Source: Brevundimonas naejangsanensis DSM 23858 (GTDB taxonomy: Bacteria > Pseudomonadota > Alphaproteobacteria > Caulobacterales > Caulobacteraceae). Taken from it: 64,000 nucleotides of DNA. Numbering within the stretch: the first letter of the stretch is position 1; each line of letters starts with the position of its first letter. The DNA is taken from contig NZ_ATXN01000005.1 of NCBI RefSeq assembly GCF_000421705.1, positions 124,001 to 188,000 of the forward strand, read 5' to 3'. Of this stretch, positions 54,298-63,104 are shown piece after piece. Both the position numbers and the translations under genes were made by a program. The notes below the pieces were generated by a model. It searched no databases. It saw nothing but the letters and a program-made list of their open reading frames with translations, and was not told the DNA's origin.

Positions 54298-55005
54298 CTA
54301 TTCGCCCTTGGGGTTGGGGCCGTATTTGTTGGGACCGGGTTGGCTGCCGCCGAAGCCGAGCCACATCCAGAAGCCGAAGCTGACCAGCCCGGCCAGGAAC
54401 ATCAGGCCGAAGGCGGCGCCGCCGGTGGCGAAGAGCAGTTCGGGGTCCATCGACTGCATGGCGTTGGGGTCGCTCAGGACCGACAGGCCGAAAGCGCTGA
54501 CCAGCATGGCGAGCGAGGCGTACCAGAGCGCCCAGGGGATGACGACCAGCCATCCCGGCTTGCCCATGTCGTGGAAGCGTTTGAAGCCGACCGCCAGGTG
54601 CAGGACCATCAGCACCAGGCCGAGGATGAAGCTGACCTTGGGCACGAAGTTCAGGACCAGGCCGACGACGAACAGGATGGCCCAGCTGATCCAGAAGTCC
54701 CGACGGCGCAGGCGGCCCTTGAAGGAGAAAAAGGCGGTCTTGATGTCGTAGCCGGAGCCGGACTCGGCGCTGGCCGAGGAGGCGGCCCCTGCTGCCTGGC
54801 CGAAGGCCGCGGCGGCGGTGGCGGACGGCAGGAGCATGATCTGGGTCGCCTCCATGCCTTCGGGCACGAAGTCGACGCGGACGCCGGCGGCGACTGCGCC
54901 GTCGCCCTGAACGGCGGTGCGCGCGAAGCCGTAACGGAGGCTGTCGTCGCCGCTGATCAGCCCTGTGCCCGTGGCGTCGTCATAGCTGAGAATTTCGCCG
55001 CGCAC
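54298..55005 (-). CDS. OB/cold-shock-like plus DUF805 membrane protein inside the GTA
   Basis: A 235-residue protein. Residues 1-60 (MRGEILSYDDATGTGLISGDDSLRYGFARTAVQGDGAVAAGVRVDFVPEG) look like a cold-shock/OB fold. A linker leads to DUF805 (about 95-225): FFSFKGRLRRRDFWISWAILFVVGLVLNFV, KRFHDMGKPGW, with four or more helices. GTG start at 55005, AGGAG 6 nt upstream. It is transcribed against the GTA and ends at the bidirectional terminator. DUF805 is a common bacterial membrane family of unknown function and is not a known GTA component. Confidence 0.75.
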   Translation of the reverse strand: MRGEILSYDDATGTGLISGDDSLRYGFARTAVQGDGAVAAGVRVDFVPEGMEATQIMLLPSATAAAAFGQAAGAASSASAESGSGYDIKTAFFSFKGRLRRRDFWISWAILFVVGLVLNFVPKVSFILGLVLMVLHLAVGFKRFHDMGKPGWLVVIPWALWYASLAMLVSAFGLSVLSDPNAMQSMDPELLFATGGAAFGLMFLAGLVSFGFWMWLGFGGSQPGPNKYGPNPKGE

Positions 55006-55177
55006 GCGGATCTCCTGTCGTTGAACGGCTTTGCCGTGGTGTGGCGAAAGCATGGCCGACGCCGGCGGCGCGGACAACCCGCAGCGTGACGTTACGCAAG
55101 ATTTTTCGCGACGCGTTCGCAATCCGTCCCGTCCGGGACGCAATCCAGACATTGAGACAGGGATGGGGAGAGGACGC

Positions 55178-55789
55178 ATGGCCTTTCATGAGGTGCGCCT
55201 GCCGGCGCGGCTGGCGTTCGGCTCGACCGGAGGCGTCGAGCGCAGGACGGAGATCACGACGCTGGCGTCGGGGTTCGAGCGGCGCTCGACGCCGTGGGCC
55301 GATGGTCGCAGGCGCTATCTGATCGGGGCGGGACTGCGCTCGCTGGACGACATGGCGGCGCTGACGAGTTTTTTTGAAGCGCGACGCGGGCGGCTGCATG
55401 GTTTCCGGTTTCGCGACTTCGCGGACTTCAGGAGCGGGGCGCCGGGGGCGGCCGTGACGCCGCTGGATCAGACGATCGGGACGGGCGACGGCGAAAGGCG
55501 GACGTTCCAGCTGTGCAAGGCCTATGGCGATCATCGGCGGCTGATCGCCAAGCCGGTCGAGGGATCGGTGCGGGTGGCTGTGGCGGGCGTGGAGACGGCG
55601 GCCTTCAACCTGGAGGCGACGACGGGGCGGGTGACGCTGGCGACGGCGCCGCCGCAGGGCGCCGCGGTGACGGCGGGCTTCGCCTTTGACGTGCCGGTGC
55701 GGTTCGACGCGGACCGGATGGAGGTGACGCTGGAGAGCTTCGGCGCCGGGCGGATGGTCGCCATGCCGCTGATCGAGGTGCGGATCTGA
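55178..55789 (+). CDS. GTA distal tail protein, DUF2460 (g12-like)
   Basis: A 203-residue protein: MAFHEVRLPARLAFGSTGGVERRTEITTLASGFERRSTPWADGRRRYLIGAGLRSLDDMAALTSFFEARRGRLHGFRFRDFADF, the DUF2460/TIGR02217 signature, corresponding to the RcGTA distal tail hexamer. ATG at 55178 with GGAGAGGA upstream. Because of the preceding terminator and opposite-strand gene, g12-g15 may need their own promoter in the 55006-55177 gap. Confidence 0.92.
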   Translation: MAFHEVRLPARLAFGSTGGVERRTEITTLASGFERRSTPWADGRRRYLIGAGLRSLDDMAALTSFFEARRGRLHGFRFRDFADFRSGAPGAAVTPLDQTIGTGDGERRTFQLCKAYGDHRRLIAKPVEGSVRVAVAGVETAAFNLEATTGRVTLATAPPQGAAVTAGFAFDVPVRFDADRMEVTLESFGAGRMVAMPLIEVRI

Positions 55790-55792
55790 GCC

Positions 55793-56446
55793 ATGCGCAA
55801 TGTTCCCGATGAACTGGCCGCCCGCATCGAGAGCGGGGCGGCGACGCTTTGCCATGTCTGGCTGCTGAGGCGGGCGGACGGGCGGGCGATGGGCTTCACA
55901 GACCATGACCGCGATCTGGAGGTCGAGGGCGTCACGTGCCGGGCGGCCAGCGGCTGGACCGGCGGGGCAGGCGAAGGCGAGGTCGGTCTGGCGGCGGGTG
56001 GGCTGTCGGCCTCGGGCGGGCTGGATGACGCGGCGATCACCGAAGAGGACATAGCGGCGGGGCGGTATGACGCCGCCGAGGTCGAGCTGTGGCGCGTGGA
56101 CTGGATGCGGCCGGACCTGAAGGTGCGGCTGTGGAAGGGGCGGCTGGCGCGGATACGGCGCGAGGATGGACGGTTCATCGCCGATCTGGACGGGCCGATG
56201 GCGGCGCTGGAGCGGGTGGTGGGGCGGACCTATGGCCGGGGCTGCGACGCGGTGCTGGGCGATGGGCGCTGCGGGCTGGAGGCGGCGGCGATCGCGGGGC
56301 GCAGTTGCGACAAGCGGTGGGCGACGTGTGTGGGCGTGTTCGCGAATGGGGTCAATTTTCAGGGCTTTCCGGATGTGCCGGGCGAGGACTTCCTGACCGC
56401 GCGGCCGGTAAGCGGGCGCAATGACGGCGGGAGCCGCAGGCGATGA
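55793..56446 (+). CDS. GTA tail hub protein, DUF2163 (g13-like)
   Basis: A 217-residue protein with the DUF2163 pattern: PDELAARIESGAATLCHVWLLRRADGRAMGFTDHDRDLEVEGVTCRA, and the C-terminal phage_BR0599 part. Four cysteines near residues 160-185 (GRGCDAVLG, GRCGLE, SCDKRW, TCVGV) match the iron-sulfur cluster ligands reported for the RcGTA hub. 3 bases after g12. Its stop overlaps the next ATG (ATGA). Confidence 0.9.
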   Translation: MRNVPDELAARIESGAATLCHVWLLRRADGRAMGFTDHDRDLEVEGVTCRAASGWTGGAGEGEVGLAAGGLSASGGLDDAAITEEDIAAGRYDAAEVELWRVDWMRPDLKVRLWKGRLARIRREDGRFIADLDGPMAALERVVGRTYGRGCDAVLGDGRCGLEAAAIAGRSCDKRWATCVGVFANGVNFQGFPDVPGEDFLTARPVSGRNDGGSRRR

Positions 56447-57054
56447 GGGGCGCGCAGGAATTCTCCCTCCCCTTCATGGGGAGGGTGGCTGAGGCGGAAC
56501 CGAAGCCGGGTGGGGGCGGCAAGGAAGAACAAGCGTCGTGTCCTGATCACCAAGCTCTCCCCACCCGGTCGCTGCGCGACCACCCTCCCCATGAGGGGGA
56601 GGGAGAGGCGCGGCGCTTGGGGGTCGTGGCGGCGGCGCGCGGTTGGCTGGGCACGCCGTATCGGCATCAGGCCAGCGTGAAGGGCGAGGGGGCGGACTGC
56701 CTGGGCCTGGTGCGCGGGGTCTGGCGGGAGGTGATGGGCGTGGAGCCGGAGGCGCCGCCGCCCTATCGCCCTGACTGGGCCGAGGTCGGGGGAGAGGAGG
56801 CGCTGTGGGCGGCGGCGCGGCGCTGGCTGGTGGAGATACCTTCCGAGCGGGCGGGGCTGGGCGACGTGCTGCTGTTCCGCATGGCGGCGGGCGCGCCGGC
56901 CAAACACTGCGCGGTGTTGAGCGTGGTGGAGGGGCCCGAGCGGCGGATGATCCACGCCTATTGGGGCCGCTCGGTCGTGGAAAGCTGGATGGGGCCGTGG
57001 TGGCGGCGGCTGGTCGCGGTGTTTCGCTGGCCTGAACCCTTGGCGGGAATTTGA
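56443..57054 (+). CDS. GTA NlpC/P60 peptidase (g14-like) with repeat inserted at 5' end
   Basis: NlpC/P60 cysteine peptidase cutting cell-wall peptides during DNA delivery. Catalytic Cys is in GEGADCLGLVRGVW, His in AKHCAVLSV. Homology starts at LGVVAAARGWLGTPYRHQ, about codon 58. Codons 6 to ~55 read through a dispersed inverted repeat (56463-56605) that has kept the frame open. Translation could start at the ATGA-coupled ATG 56443, adding ~55 foreign residues, or at TTG 56617, which has GGAGAGG from the repeat upstream. I keep the long form. Confidence 0.8.
   Translation: MRGAQEFSLPFMGRVAEAEPKPGGGGKEEQASCPDHQALPTRSLRDHPPHEGEGEARRLGVVAAARGWLGTPYRHQASVKGEGADCLGLVRGVWREVMGVEPEAPPPYRPDWAEVGGEEALWAAARRWLVEIPSERAGLGDVLLFRMAAGAPAKHCAVLSVVEGPERRMIHAYWGRSVVESWMGPWWRRLVAVFRWPEPLAGI
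56463..56605. repeat. Dispersed inverted repeat inside g14
   Basis: Terminal arms of 26 bp (56463-56488 and 56580-56605) match in 25 positions, with further inner complementarity CCGGGTGGGG (56506-56515)/CCCCACCCGG (56559-56568). The right arm matches 42966-43020 almost exactly. Total length about 143 bp, inside the open frame of the peptidase gene. Confidence 0.85.
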
Positions 57055-57065
57055 AGGAGTAGACG

Positions 57066-60000
57066 ATGGCGCAGGTGCTGCTGGGCGGCCTTGGGGGCAT
57101 GGCGGGCGTCAGCAGCCTGGGCCTGTTGGCCGGGGGCCTGCTGGGGCGGGCGCTGGACGACAGGCTTGTGGCGGGACTGTCGCCGGCGCGGCAGGTCGGG
57201 CCGAGGCTGGAGGGGCTGAAGCTGCAATCCTCCGCCGAGGGGGCGCCGATGGCCTGCGTCTTCGGGCGGGCGCGGGTGACGGGACAGGTGATCTGGGCCG
57301 CGCGTTTTCTGGAGCGCAAGGAGAAGCGGTCGGCGGGCAAGGCGGGAAAGACGGTCGACTACGCCTATTCGCTGAGTTTCGCGGTGGCCCTGTGCGAGGG
57401 GCCGGTCGACGGGGTGGGGCGCATCTGGGCCGACGGCCAGCCGATGGACATGGCGGGCGTGACCATGCGTCTGCATCGCGGGACCGAGGGCCAACTGCCC
57501 GACCCGCTGATCGAGGCGGTGGAGGGGCGGGCGCCCGCCTATCGCGGGACGGCCTATGTGGTGTTCGAGGACCTGCCGCTGGACGCCTATGGCGACCGGG
57601 CGCCGCAGCTGTCGTTTGAGGTGTTCCGCCGACCGCAGGGCGCCGAAGCGCAGATGGAGGACCGGCTGGAGGGCGTCTGCCTGATCCCCGGAGCGGGCGA
57701 ATTCTGTCTGGCGACCGAGCCGGTGATGCGGCGCGAGGGGCTGACGAAATCGACGCCTGAGAATGTGCATCTGACGGCGGGGCAGACGGATCTGGAGGCG
57801 TCGCTGGATCAGTTGACGGCCCAGGCGCCGAGGCTGAAACGGGTCAGCCTGGTGGTCGGCTGGTTCGGCGACGACATACGCATGAGCCATTGCCGCATCC
57901 GGCCGGGGGTGGAGCGGCGTCAGAAGCCGACCGAGCCGCTGGTCTGGCGCGTGGCCGGGGTCGAGCGCGCGGACGCGCATCTGATCTCTCAGATCGAGGA
58001 TGGTCCGGCCTATGGCGGCACGCCCTCGGACGACAGCGTGAGGCAGGCGATCCGGACGCTGAAGGCGCGCGGGCTGGAGGTGACGCTGTATCCCTTCGTC
58101 TTCATGGACTGCCCCGGCTATCCGTGGCGGGGGCGGATTACGGGGACGGATGGAGCGGGGGCGACGGCCGAGGTCGCGGCCCTGTTCGGGGCGGCGGACG
58201 GCTGGGGCCTTCGTCGGCTGGCGCTGCACTATGCGAAGATCGCGGCCGAGGAGGGGGCGGACGACCTGCTGATTGGTTCGGAGATGCGCGGGCTGACCTG
58301 GACGCGCGATGCGGGCGGGGGCTTTCCGGCAGTGGCGCAGTTGCGAGCGTTGGCGGCCGAGTGCCGGGCGGTGGTCGGGCCGAATGTAAAGCTGAGCTAC
58401 GCCGCTGACTGGTCTGAGTATTTCGGCTGGCAGAGGGAGGGAGAGGTAAGGTTTCACCTCGATCCGCTGTGGGCTGATCCGAACATCGATTACGTCGCCA
58501 TCGACTGGTATCCGCCGATGGGCGACTGGCGCGGCGGCGAGGGCGGGCTGGATGCGGCGGACTTCGCAGGGCCGTCGGACCCGGCCTATCTGGCGGCGCA
58601 GGTGGCGGGCGGCGAGGGGTATGACTGGTACTACGCCTCGGACGCGGATCGGGCGGTGCAGCGGCGCACGGCGATCGAGGACGGCGCACACGGCGAGGAC
58701 TGGATCTGGCGCTACAAGGATCTGAAAGGGTGGTGGTCGAACGCGCACCATGAGCGCATCGGCGGGGTTCGGCAGGCGGCGCCGACGGCCTGGGTTCCGC
58801 AGATGAAGTCGATCCGTCTGACCGAGTTCGGCTGTGCGGCGGTGGATCGCGGGGGCAATGCGCCGAACCTGTTCCAGGATCCGAAGAGCAGCGAGAACGC
58901 CCTGCCGCCGTACTCGACCGGAGAGCGCGACGACCGGATGCAGCGGCGGCTGATCGAGGCGGTGCTGACGCACTATGCGCAGCCGGCGAACAACCCGATC
59001 TCGGGCGTCTATGGCGGGCCGATGCTGAAGGGGGCGGACGTCTGGTGCTGGGACGCGCGGCCCTATCCGGCGTTTCCGGCGCTGGGGGAGGTGTGGGCGG
59101 ATGCAGGCGCCTGGCGCACGGGGCACTGGCTGAACGGGCGGATGGGCGGCGATGCGCGGGGGCTGATCGAGGCGATCCTGAAGCGCGGCGGGTTGGCGGA
59201 GAGGGACTATACGGTCGAGGCGGTGGACGGCGCGGTGACGGGCTATGTCATCGACCGGCCGATGGCGACGAAGGATGCGCTGGCGCCGCTGGTGCAGGCG
59301 TTGGGGGCGACGGCGGCGGAGCGCGACGGCAAGGCAGCGGTGCTGGGCGAGACAGCGCGGGAGATGACGCTGGATCTGGCGGCGCTGGCCCTGCCCGACA
59401 AGGGCGGGAGTGCGGCGGCCGAGCGGCGGCTGACGCCTCGGCCCAGCGCCGCGCGGCTGCGCTTTATCGATGAGGCGGCGGACTATCAGCTGGGCGCCGT
59501 GACGGTGCGCGGGGACGGCGAGGGCGGCGGTGTGGATGCGGCCCTGCCCGCCGTGGTCGGGGCCGGGCTGGCGACGGCGGCGGCGCAGCGGCTGTTGCAG
59601 GGCGAGGCGGCCGAGCGGCTGACGCTCAAGCTGGGGCCGCTGGAGGCGCTGAATCTGGAGCCGGGTGATGTGGCGGCGGTGGAGGGGTGTGCGGGCGACT
59701 GGCGTGTCGAGCGGTTGGAATGGGATGAGACGCCCAGGGCGGTGTTGACGCCCGTGGTCGAGGCCGTCGTCGTGGATGCGCCGGAGGACTGGCGCGGGGA
59801 GGGCGGCGGGATCGCAACGCTGGGGGCGCCGTTCTTGATGCTGCTGGACCTGCCGCCGCTGCCGGGAGAGGAGGCCGACGGGCGGCCGGTGGTCGCGGCG
59901 GCGGCCGAGCCCTGGACGACGATGGCGCTGCATGGCGGCGCGTCGGTCGACAGTCTGACGCCAAGGGCGGTGATGGAGACGTCCGCGACGGTGGGGACGC

Positions 60001-60743
60001 TGACGGCGCCCCTGCGGCCCGGCGTGGTCGGGCGCTGGGACGAGACGGGCGTGCTGAACGTGCGGATCGAGGGGCGGGCGCCGCAGAGCCAAGCGGCCGA
60101 GGCGGTGCTGTCGGGCGCCAATCTGCTGGCGGTGAGCAGCGCGGAAGGATGGGAGATGGTGCAGTTCCGTCGGGCCGAACTGGTCGGCGGGGATGTGTGG
60201 CGCTTGAGTGGTCTGTTGCGCGGACAGCAGGGGACGGAAGGCGCGGCGTCGCATGGATCGGAAGCGGGGGCGCTGGTCGTGCTGCTGGAACGCGGCATGG
60301 CGCGCGCCGAGGTCGATGCGGTTGAGCGCGGCTTGCCTCGGATCTGGCGTGCGGGGCCAGCAGGCGTGCCGCCGGGCGGGGCGGGGACGACCGAGGTCGG
60401 CTTCATCTGGACGAACCGGAACGCCGCGCCCTGGCGACCGGCGCATCTGCGCGCCACGCCGGAGGACAGCGGATGGCGGCTGAGCTGGACGCCCCGCGTG
60501 CGATTGGGCGGCGGCGGATGGGACAGCGAGCCGGTCGAGGTCGATGCGAGGCGTTTCCGGGTGCGGGTGCTGGATGGCGCTGTTGAGCGCCGGGTCTGGG
60601 AGGTCGAGGGGCTGGAGACGGTCTATGGAGCCCTGGAGGTTGCGGCGGACTTTCCGAGTGGCTTCGGGGCTGAGGCGAACGTGGCTGTCGCTCAGTGGGG
60701 GGATGGCTTCGGCTGGGGGGCGGAGGCGACGGCGCCGTTGTGA
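57066..60743 (+). CDS. GTA baseplate/host-specificity megatron (g15-like)
   Basis: A 1225-residue tail-tip protein. A Gly-rich hydrophobic start (GGLGGMAGVSSLGLLAGGLLG) is followed by KLQSSAEGAPMACVFGRARVTGQVIWA and DYAYSLSFAVALCEGPVDGVGRIWADG. The GTA TIM-barrel-like region spans about residues 420-720 (WADPNIDYVAIDWYPPMGDWRG, AAPTAWVPQMKSIRLTEFGCAAVDRGGN), then a phage tail-3 domain. It presumably contacts the cell surface and opens the envelope. ATG at 57066. Last GTA gene; no terminator was obvious directly after it. Confidence 0.92.
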   Translation: MAQVLLGGLGGMAGVSSLGLLAGGLLGRALDDRLVAGLSPARQVGPRLEGLKLQSSAEGAPMACVFGRARVTGQVIWAARFLERKEKRSAGKAGKTVDYAYSLSFAVALCEGPVDGVGRIWADGQPMDMAGVTMRLHRGTEGQLPDPLIEAVEGRAPAYRGTAYVVFEDLPLDAYGDRAPQLSFEVFRRPQGAEAQMEDRLEGVCLIPGAGEFCLATEPVMRREGLTKSTPENVHLTAGQTDLEASLDQLTAQAPRLKRVSLVVGWFGDDIRMSHCRIRPGVERRQKPTEPLVWRVAGVERADAHLISQIEDGPAYGGTPSDDSVRQAIRTLKARGLEVTLYPFVFMDCPGYPWRGRITGTDGAGATAEVAALFGAADGWGLRRLALHYAKIAAEEGADDLLIGSEMRGLTWTRDAGGGFPAVAQLRALAAECRAVVGPNVKLSYAADWSEYFGWQREGEVRFHLDPLWADPNIDYVAIDWYPPMGDWRGGEGGLDAADFAGPSDPAYLAAQVAGGEGYDWYYASDADRAVQRRTAIEDGAHGEDWIWRYKDLKGWWSNAHHERIGGVRQAAPTAWVPQMKSIRLTEFGCAAVDRGGNAPNLFQDPKSSENALPPYSTGERDDRMQRRLIEAVLTHYAQPANNPISGVYGGPMLKGADVWCWDARPYPAFPALGEVWADAGAWRTGHWLNGRMGGDARGLIEAILKRGGLAERDYTVEAVDGAVTGYVIDRPMATKDALAPLVQALGATAAERDGKAAVLGETAREMTLDLAALALPDKGGSAAAERRLTPRPSAARLRFIDEAADYQLGAVTVRGDGEGGGVDAALPAVVGAGLATAAAQRLLQGEAAERLTLKLGPLEALNLEPGDVAAVEGCAGDWRVERLEWDETPRAVLTPVVEAVVVDAPEDWRGEGGGIATLGAPFLMLLDLPPLPGEEADGRPVVAAAAEPWTTMALHGGASVDSLTPRAVMETSATVGTLTAPLRPGVVGRWDETGVLNVRIEGRAPQSQAAEAVLSGANLLAVSSAEGWEMVQFRRAELVGGDVWRLSGLLRGQQGTEGAASHGSEAGALVVLLERGMARAEVDAVERGLPRIWRAGPAGVPPGGAGTTEVGFIWTNRNAAPWRPAHLRATPEDSGWRLSWTPRVRLGGGGWDSEPVEVDARRFRVRVLDGAVERRVWEVEGLETVYGALEVAADFPSGFGAEANVAVAQWGDGFGWGAEATAPL

Positions 60744-60868
60744 CAACGGCCTGCCTGTCTGCTGGGAGGAGGTGTGCAACATGAGGAAACCATCCTCGCC
60801 CCTTTCGGCGGGCGGTTGCATGGCTTAACTGACGCTCTGGTCTGTGTTTATCCGGAGTGGAGCGAAAA

Positions 60869-61801
60869 TTGGCTGGCGATCCCTATCAGGAACTGGGCGT
60901 TTCCAAGGGCGCGAGCGCGGACGAGATCAAGAAGGCGTTCCGCAAGCTGGCCAAGGAACTGCACCCCGACAAGAACCCCGGCGACAAGGCGGCCGAAGAG
61001 CGGTTCAAACGCATTACCGCCGCCTTCGACCTGCTGGGCGACGCCGAGAAGCGCGCCAAGTATGACCGCGGCGAAATCGACGCCGATGGACGCGAGCAAT
61101 TCCGAGGCTTTGGCGGCGCTCAGGGCGGGCGGCCGGGCGGCGGCGGTTTCGGCGGCTTCGGCTTCGGCGGGCGCGGCGAGGGCGGCCCCGGCGGGCGGGC
61201 GAGCTTTGACGATATCGACCTGGAAGAAATCTTCGGCGCCTTCGGAGGCGGCGGACGCAGCGCCGGGCGCGGCTTTGGCGGAGGGCGAGGGCAGGACGTG
61301 CGTGCGACCCTCGACATCAGTCTTGAGGACGCCATCGCCGGGACGACGCGGCGCATCCAGTTCTCGGACGGACGGATGCTCGACGTGGCCATCCCCAAGG
61401 GCGCGGCGGACGGCCAGACGATCCGGCTGAAGGGGCAGGGCGCGCCGGGGCGCGGCGGTCAGGCGGGCGACGCGCTGATCGAACTGCGTATCCAGCCGCA
61501 TCCGGTGTTCAAGCGCGACGGGGCCGACCTGACGATGGATCTGCCGGTGTCGGTTCCGGATGCCGTGCTGGGCGGCAAGATTCAGGTGCCGACGCCCGAG
61601 GGCGCGGTGATGATGACCATTCCCAAGGGCTCGAACTCGGGCAAGGTGCTGCGGCTCAAGGGGCGCGGCGCCTATGCGAACGGCAAGCGCGGCGATCTGA
61701 TGGCCAGGCTGGTGGTGACGCTGCCGGAGGCGCCGGATGACGAACTGGTCCGGTTTGCGACGGAATGGCGTGAGCGCCGGCCCTATAAGCCTGGCCGTTG
61801 A
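60869..61801 (+). CDS. DnaJ-like co-chaperone (CbpA type)
   Basis: A 310-residue protein. J domain (1-65): [55 protein letters not shown] with the HPD motif intact. Gly/Phe-rich linker (about 75-145), then the DnaJ C-terminal substrate domain ([56 protein letters not shown]) without zinc fingers, as in CbpA. It stimulates DnaK ATPase. TTG start at 60869 (GGAG 6 nt upstream) gives the usual MAxDPY opening; GTG 60857 is an alternative. Confidence 0.88.
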   Translation: MAGDPYQELGVSKGASADEIKKAFRKLAKELHPDKNPGDKAAEERFKRITAAFDLLGDAEKRAKYDRGEIDADGREQFRGFGGAQGGRPGGGGFGGFGFGGRGEGGPGGRASFDDIDLEEIFGAFGGGGRSAGRGFGGGRGQDVRATLDISLEDAIAGTTRRIQFSDGRMLDVAIPKGAADGQTIRLKGQGAPGRGGQAGDALIELRIQPHPVFKRDGADLTMDLPVSVPDAVLGGKIQVPTPEGAVMMTIPKGSNSGKVLRLKGRGAYANGKRGDLMARLVVTLPEAPDDELVRFATEWRERRPYKPGR

Positions 61802-61852
61802 TGGCCTAAGGCGGAAGCTTCCTTCTCCTCCCCCGAGACTTCAGAGACCGAT

Positions 61853-63013
61853 ATGACGCCCAAGCCCGCCGCCAAGCCTGCTCGTCCCTGGTTCTCGGCC
61901 GGGCCGACGGCCAAGCGTCCGGGCTGGGAGCTGGCGAACCTGCCGACGAACCTGATGGGGCGGGGCATCCGCGCGCCGGAGGTGGTGGAGCGGTTCGCGC
62001 ATGGGCTGCGGCTGACGCGCGAGGTGCTGAGCCCGCCGGACGACTATGTCATGCTCTACACGCCCGGTTCGGACACCGGGGCGGTCGAGGCGGCGCTGTG
62101 GTGCATGCTGGGCGAGCGTCCGGTGCAGGTGATCGCCTATGAGAATTTCGGCCTGACCTGGCTGGCGGATGTGAAGACGCATCTGGGGCTGGAGCCCGAG
62201 GCCCTGACGGCGCCGTGGGGCGAACTGCCGGACCTGTCGAAGGTCGATCCGAAGAAGGACGTGGTGTTCCCGTGGAACGGCACGACTTCGGGCGTGCGCG
62301 TGCCGGATGGCGACTGGATCGCCGACGACCGCGAGGGGCTGACGATCTGTGATGCGACCTCGGCGGCCTTTGCGATGGATCTGCCGTGGGAGAAGTTGGA
62401 TGTGACTACTTTCAGCTTCCAGAAGGCGCTGGGCGGCGAGGCGGGCGTCGGGGTCATGGTGCTGTCGCCGCGCGCGGTGGCGCGGCTGGATAGCTATCGG
62501 CCGGACCGGGCGGTGCCGAAGGTGCTGCGGATCGCCGACAAGACGGGCTTTGATCGGACGCTCGCGGACGGGGTGGTGATGAACACCTTCTCGGTCCTGA
62601 CCATCGAGGACTGGATCGACGCCCTGGACTGGGCGAAGGCCGAAGGCGGCCTGCCTGCCCTGATCGCGCGCACAGACGCCAACTATGCCGCCCTGGCCGA
62701 GTGGGTGGAGCGGACGGACTGGATCGCCTTCCTGCCGGAGCAGCCGGAAATCCGCTCGACGACTTCGGTCTGTCTGAAGTTCGTCGATCCGCGCGTGGCG
62801 GCGCTGGATGAGGCGGGACAGAAGGCCTTTGTGAAGCGGTTCAAGGCGCTGCTGGAAGGCGAGGGGGCGGTCTATGACATGGAGCCGCACCGCAACGCCC
62901 CGCCGGGCCTGCGTCTGTGGTGCGGCTGTACGGTCGAGACGGCGGACGTCGTGGCGGCGACGCCGTGGCTGGAATGGGCGTTTCAGACGGCGGTCGGCGA
63001 ACTGGCGGGATAA
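61853..63013 (+). CDS. serC: Phosphoserine aminotransferase
   Basis: A 386-residue PLP enzyme converting 3-phosphohydroxypyruvate to phosphoserine in serine synthesis (also used in PLP synthesis). Features: WFSAGPTAKRPGWELANLPTNLMGRG, YTPGSDTGAVEAALW, FPWNGTTSGVRVPDGDW, CDATSAAFAMDLPW and the PLP Lys in TFSFQKALGGEAG. It belongs to the longer alphaproteobacterial/archaeal-type SerC. The next gene is purA; serA, often adjacent, is not here. Confidence 0.93.
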   Translation: MTPKPAAKPARPWFSAGPTAKRPGWELANLPTNLMGRGIRAPEVVERFAHGLRLTREVLSPPDDYVMLYTPGSDTGAVEAALWCMLGERPVQVIAYENFGLTWLADVKTHLGLEPEALTAPWGELPDLSKVDPKKDVVFPWNGTTSGVRVPDGDWIADDREGLTICDATSAAFAMDLPWEKLDVTTFSFQKALGGEAGVGVMVLSPRAVARLDSYRPDRAVPKVLRIADKTGFDRTLADGVVMNTFSVLTIEDWIDALDWAKAEGGLPALIARTDANYAALAEWVERTDWIAFLPEQPEIRSTTSVCLKFVDPRVAALDEAGQKAFVKRFKALLEGEGAVYDMEPHRNAPPGLRLWCGCTVETADVVAATPWLEWAFQTAVGELAG

Positions 63014-63104
63014 TTCTGTCGCCCATTAGACGCCCTTGGGGGCGACTCCGGACGATTCAGGGGTTATAGGCTCCCACCGCATTCTGGATTGCGGAGTATA
63101 GGTC

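Noticed and set aside
46115..60743. Ordinary prophage instead of GTA
   Set aside because: No integrase, repressor, replication, holin or endolysin gene, short tape measure, and gene order equal to RcGTA g1-g15.
56958..60821. 1287-codon minus-strand open frame
   Set aside because: Lies entirely opposite g15, is Arg/Pro/Gln/His-rich low complexity and has no domain; it is a GC-rich shadow of the tail gene.
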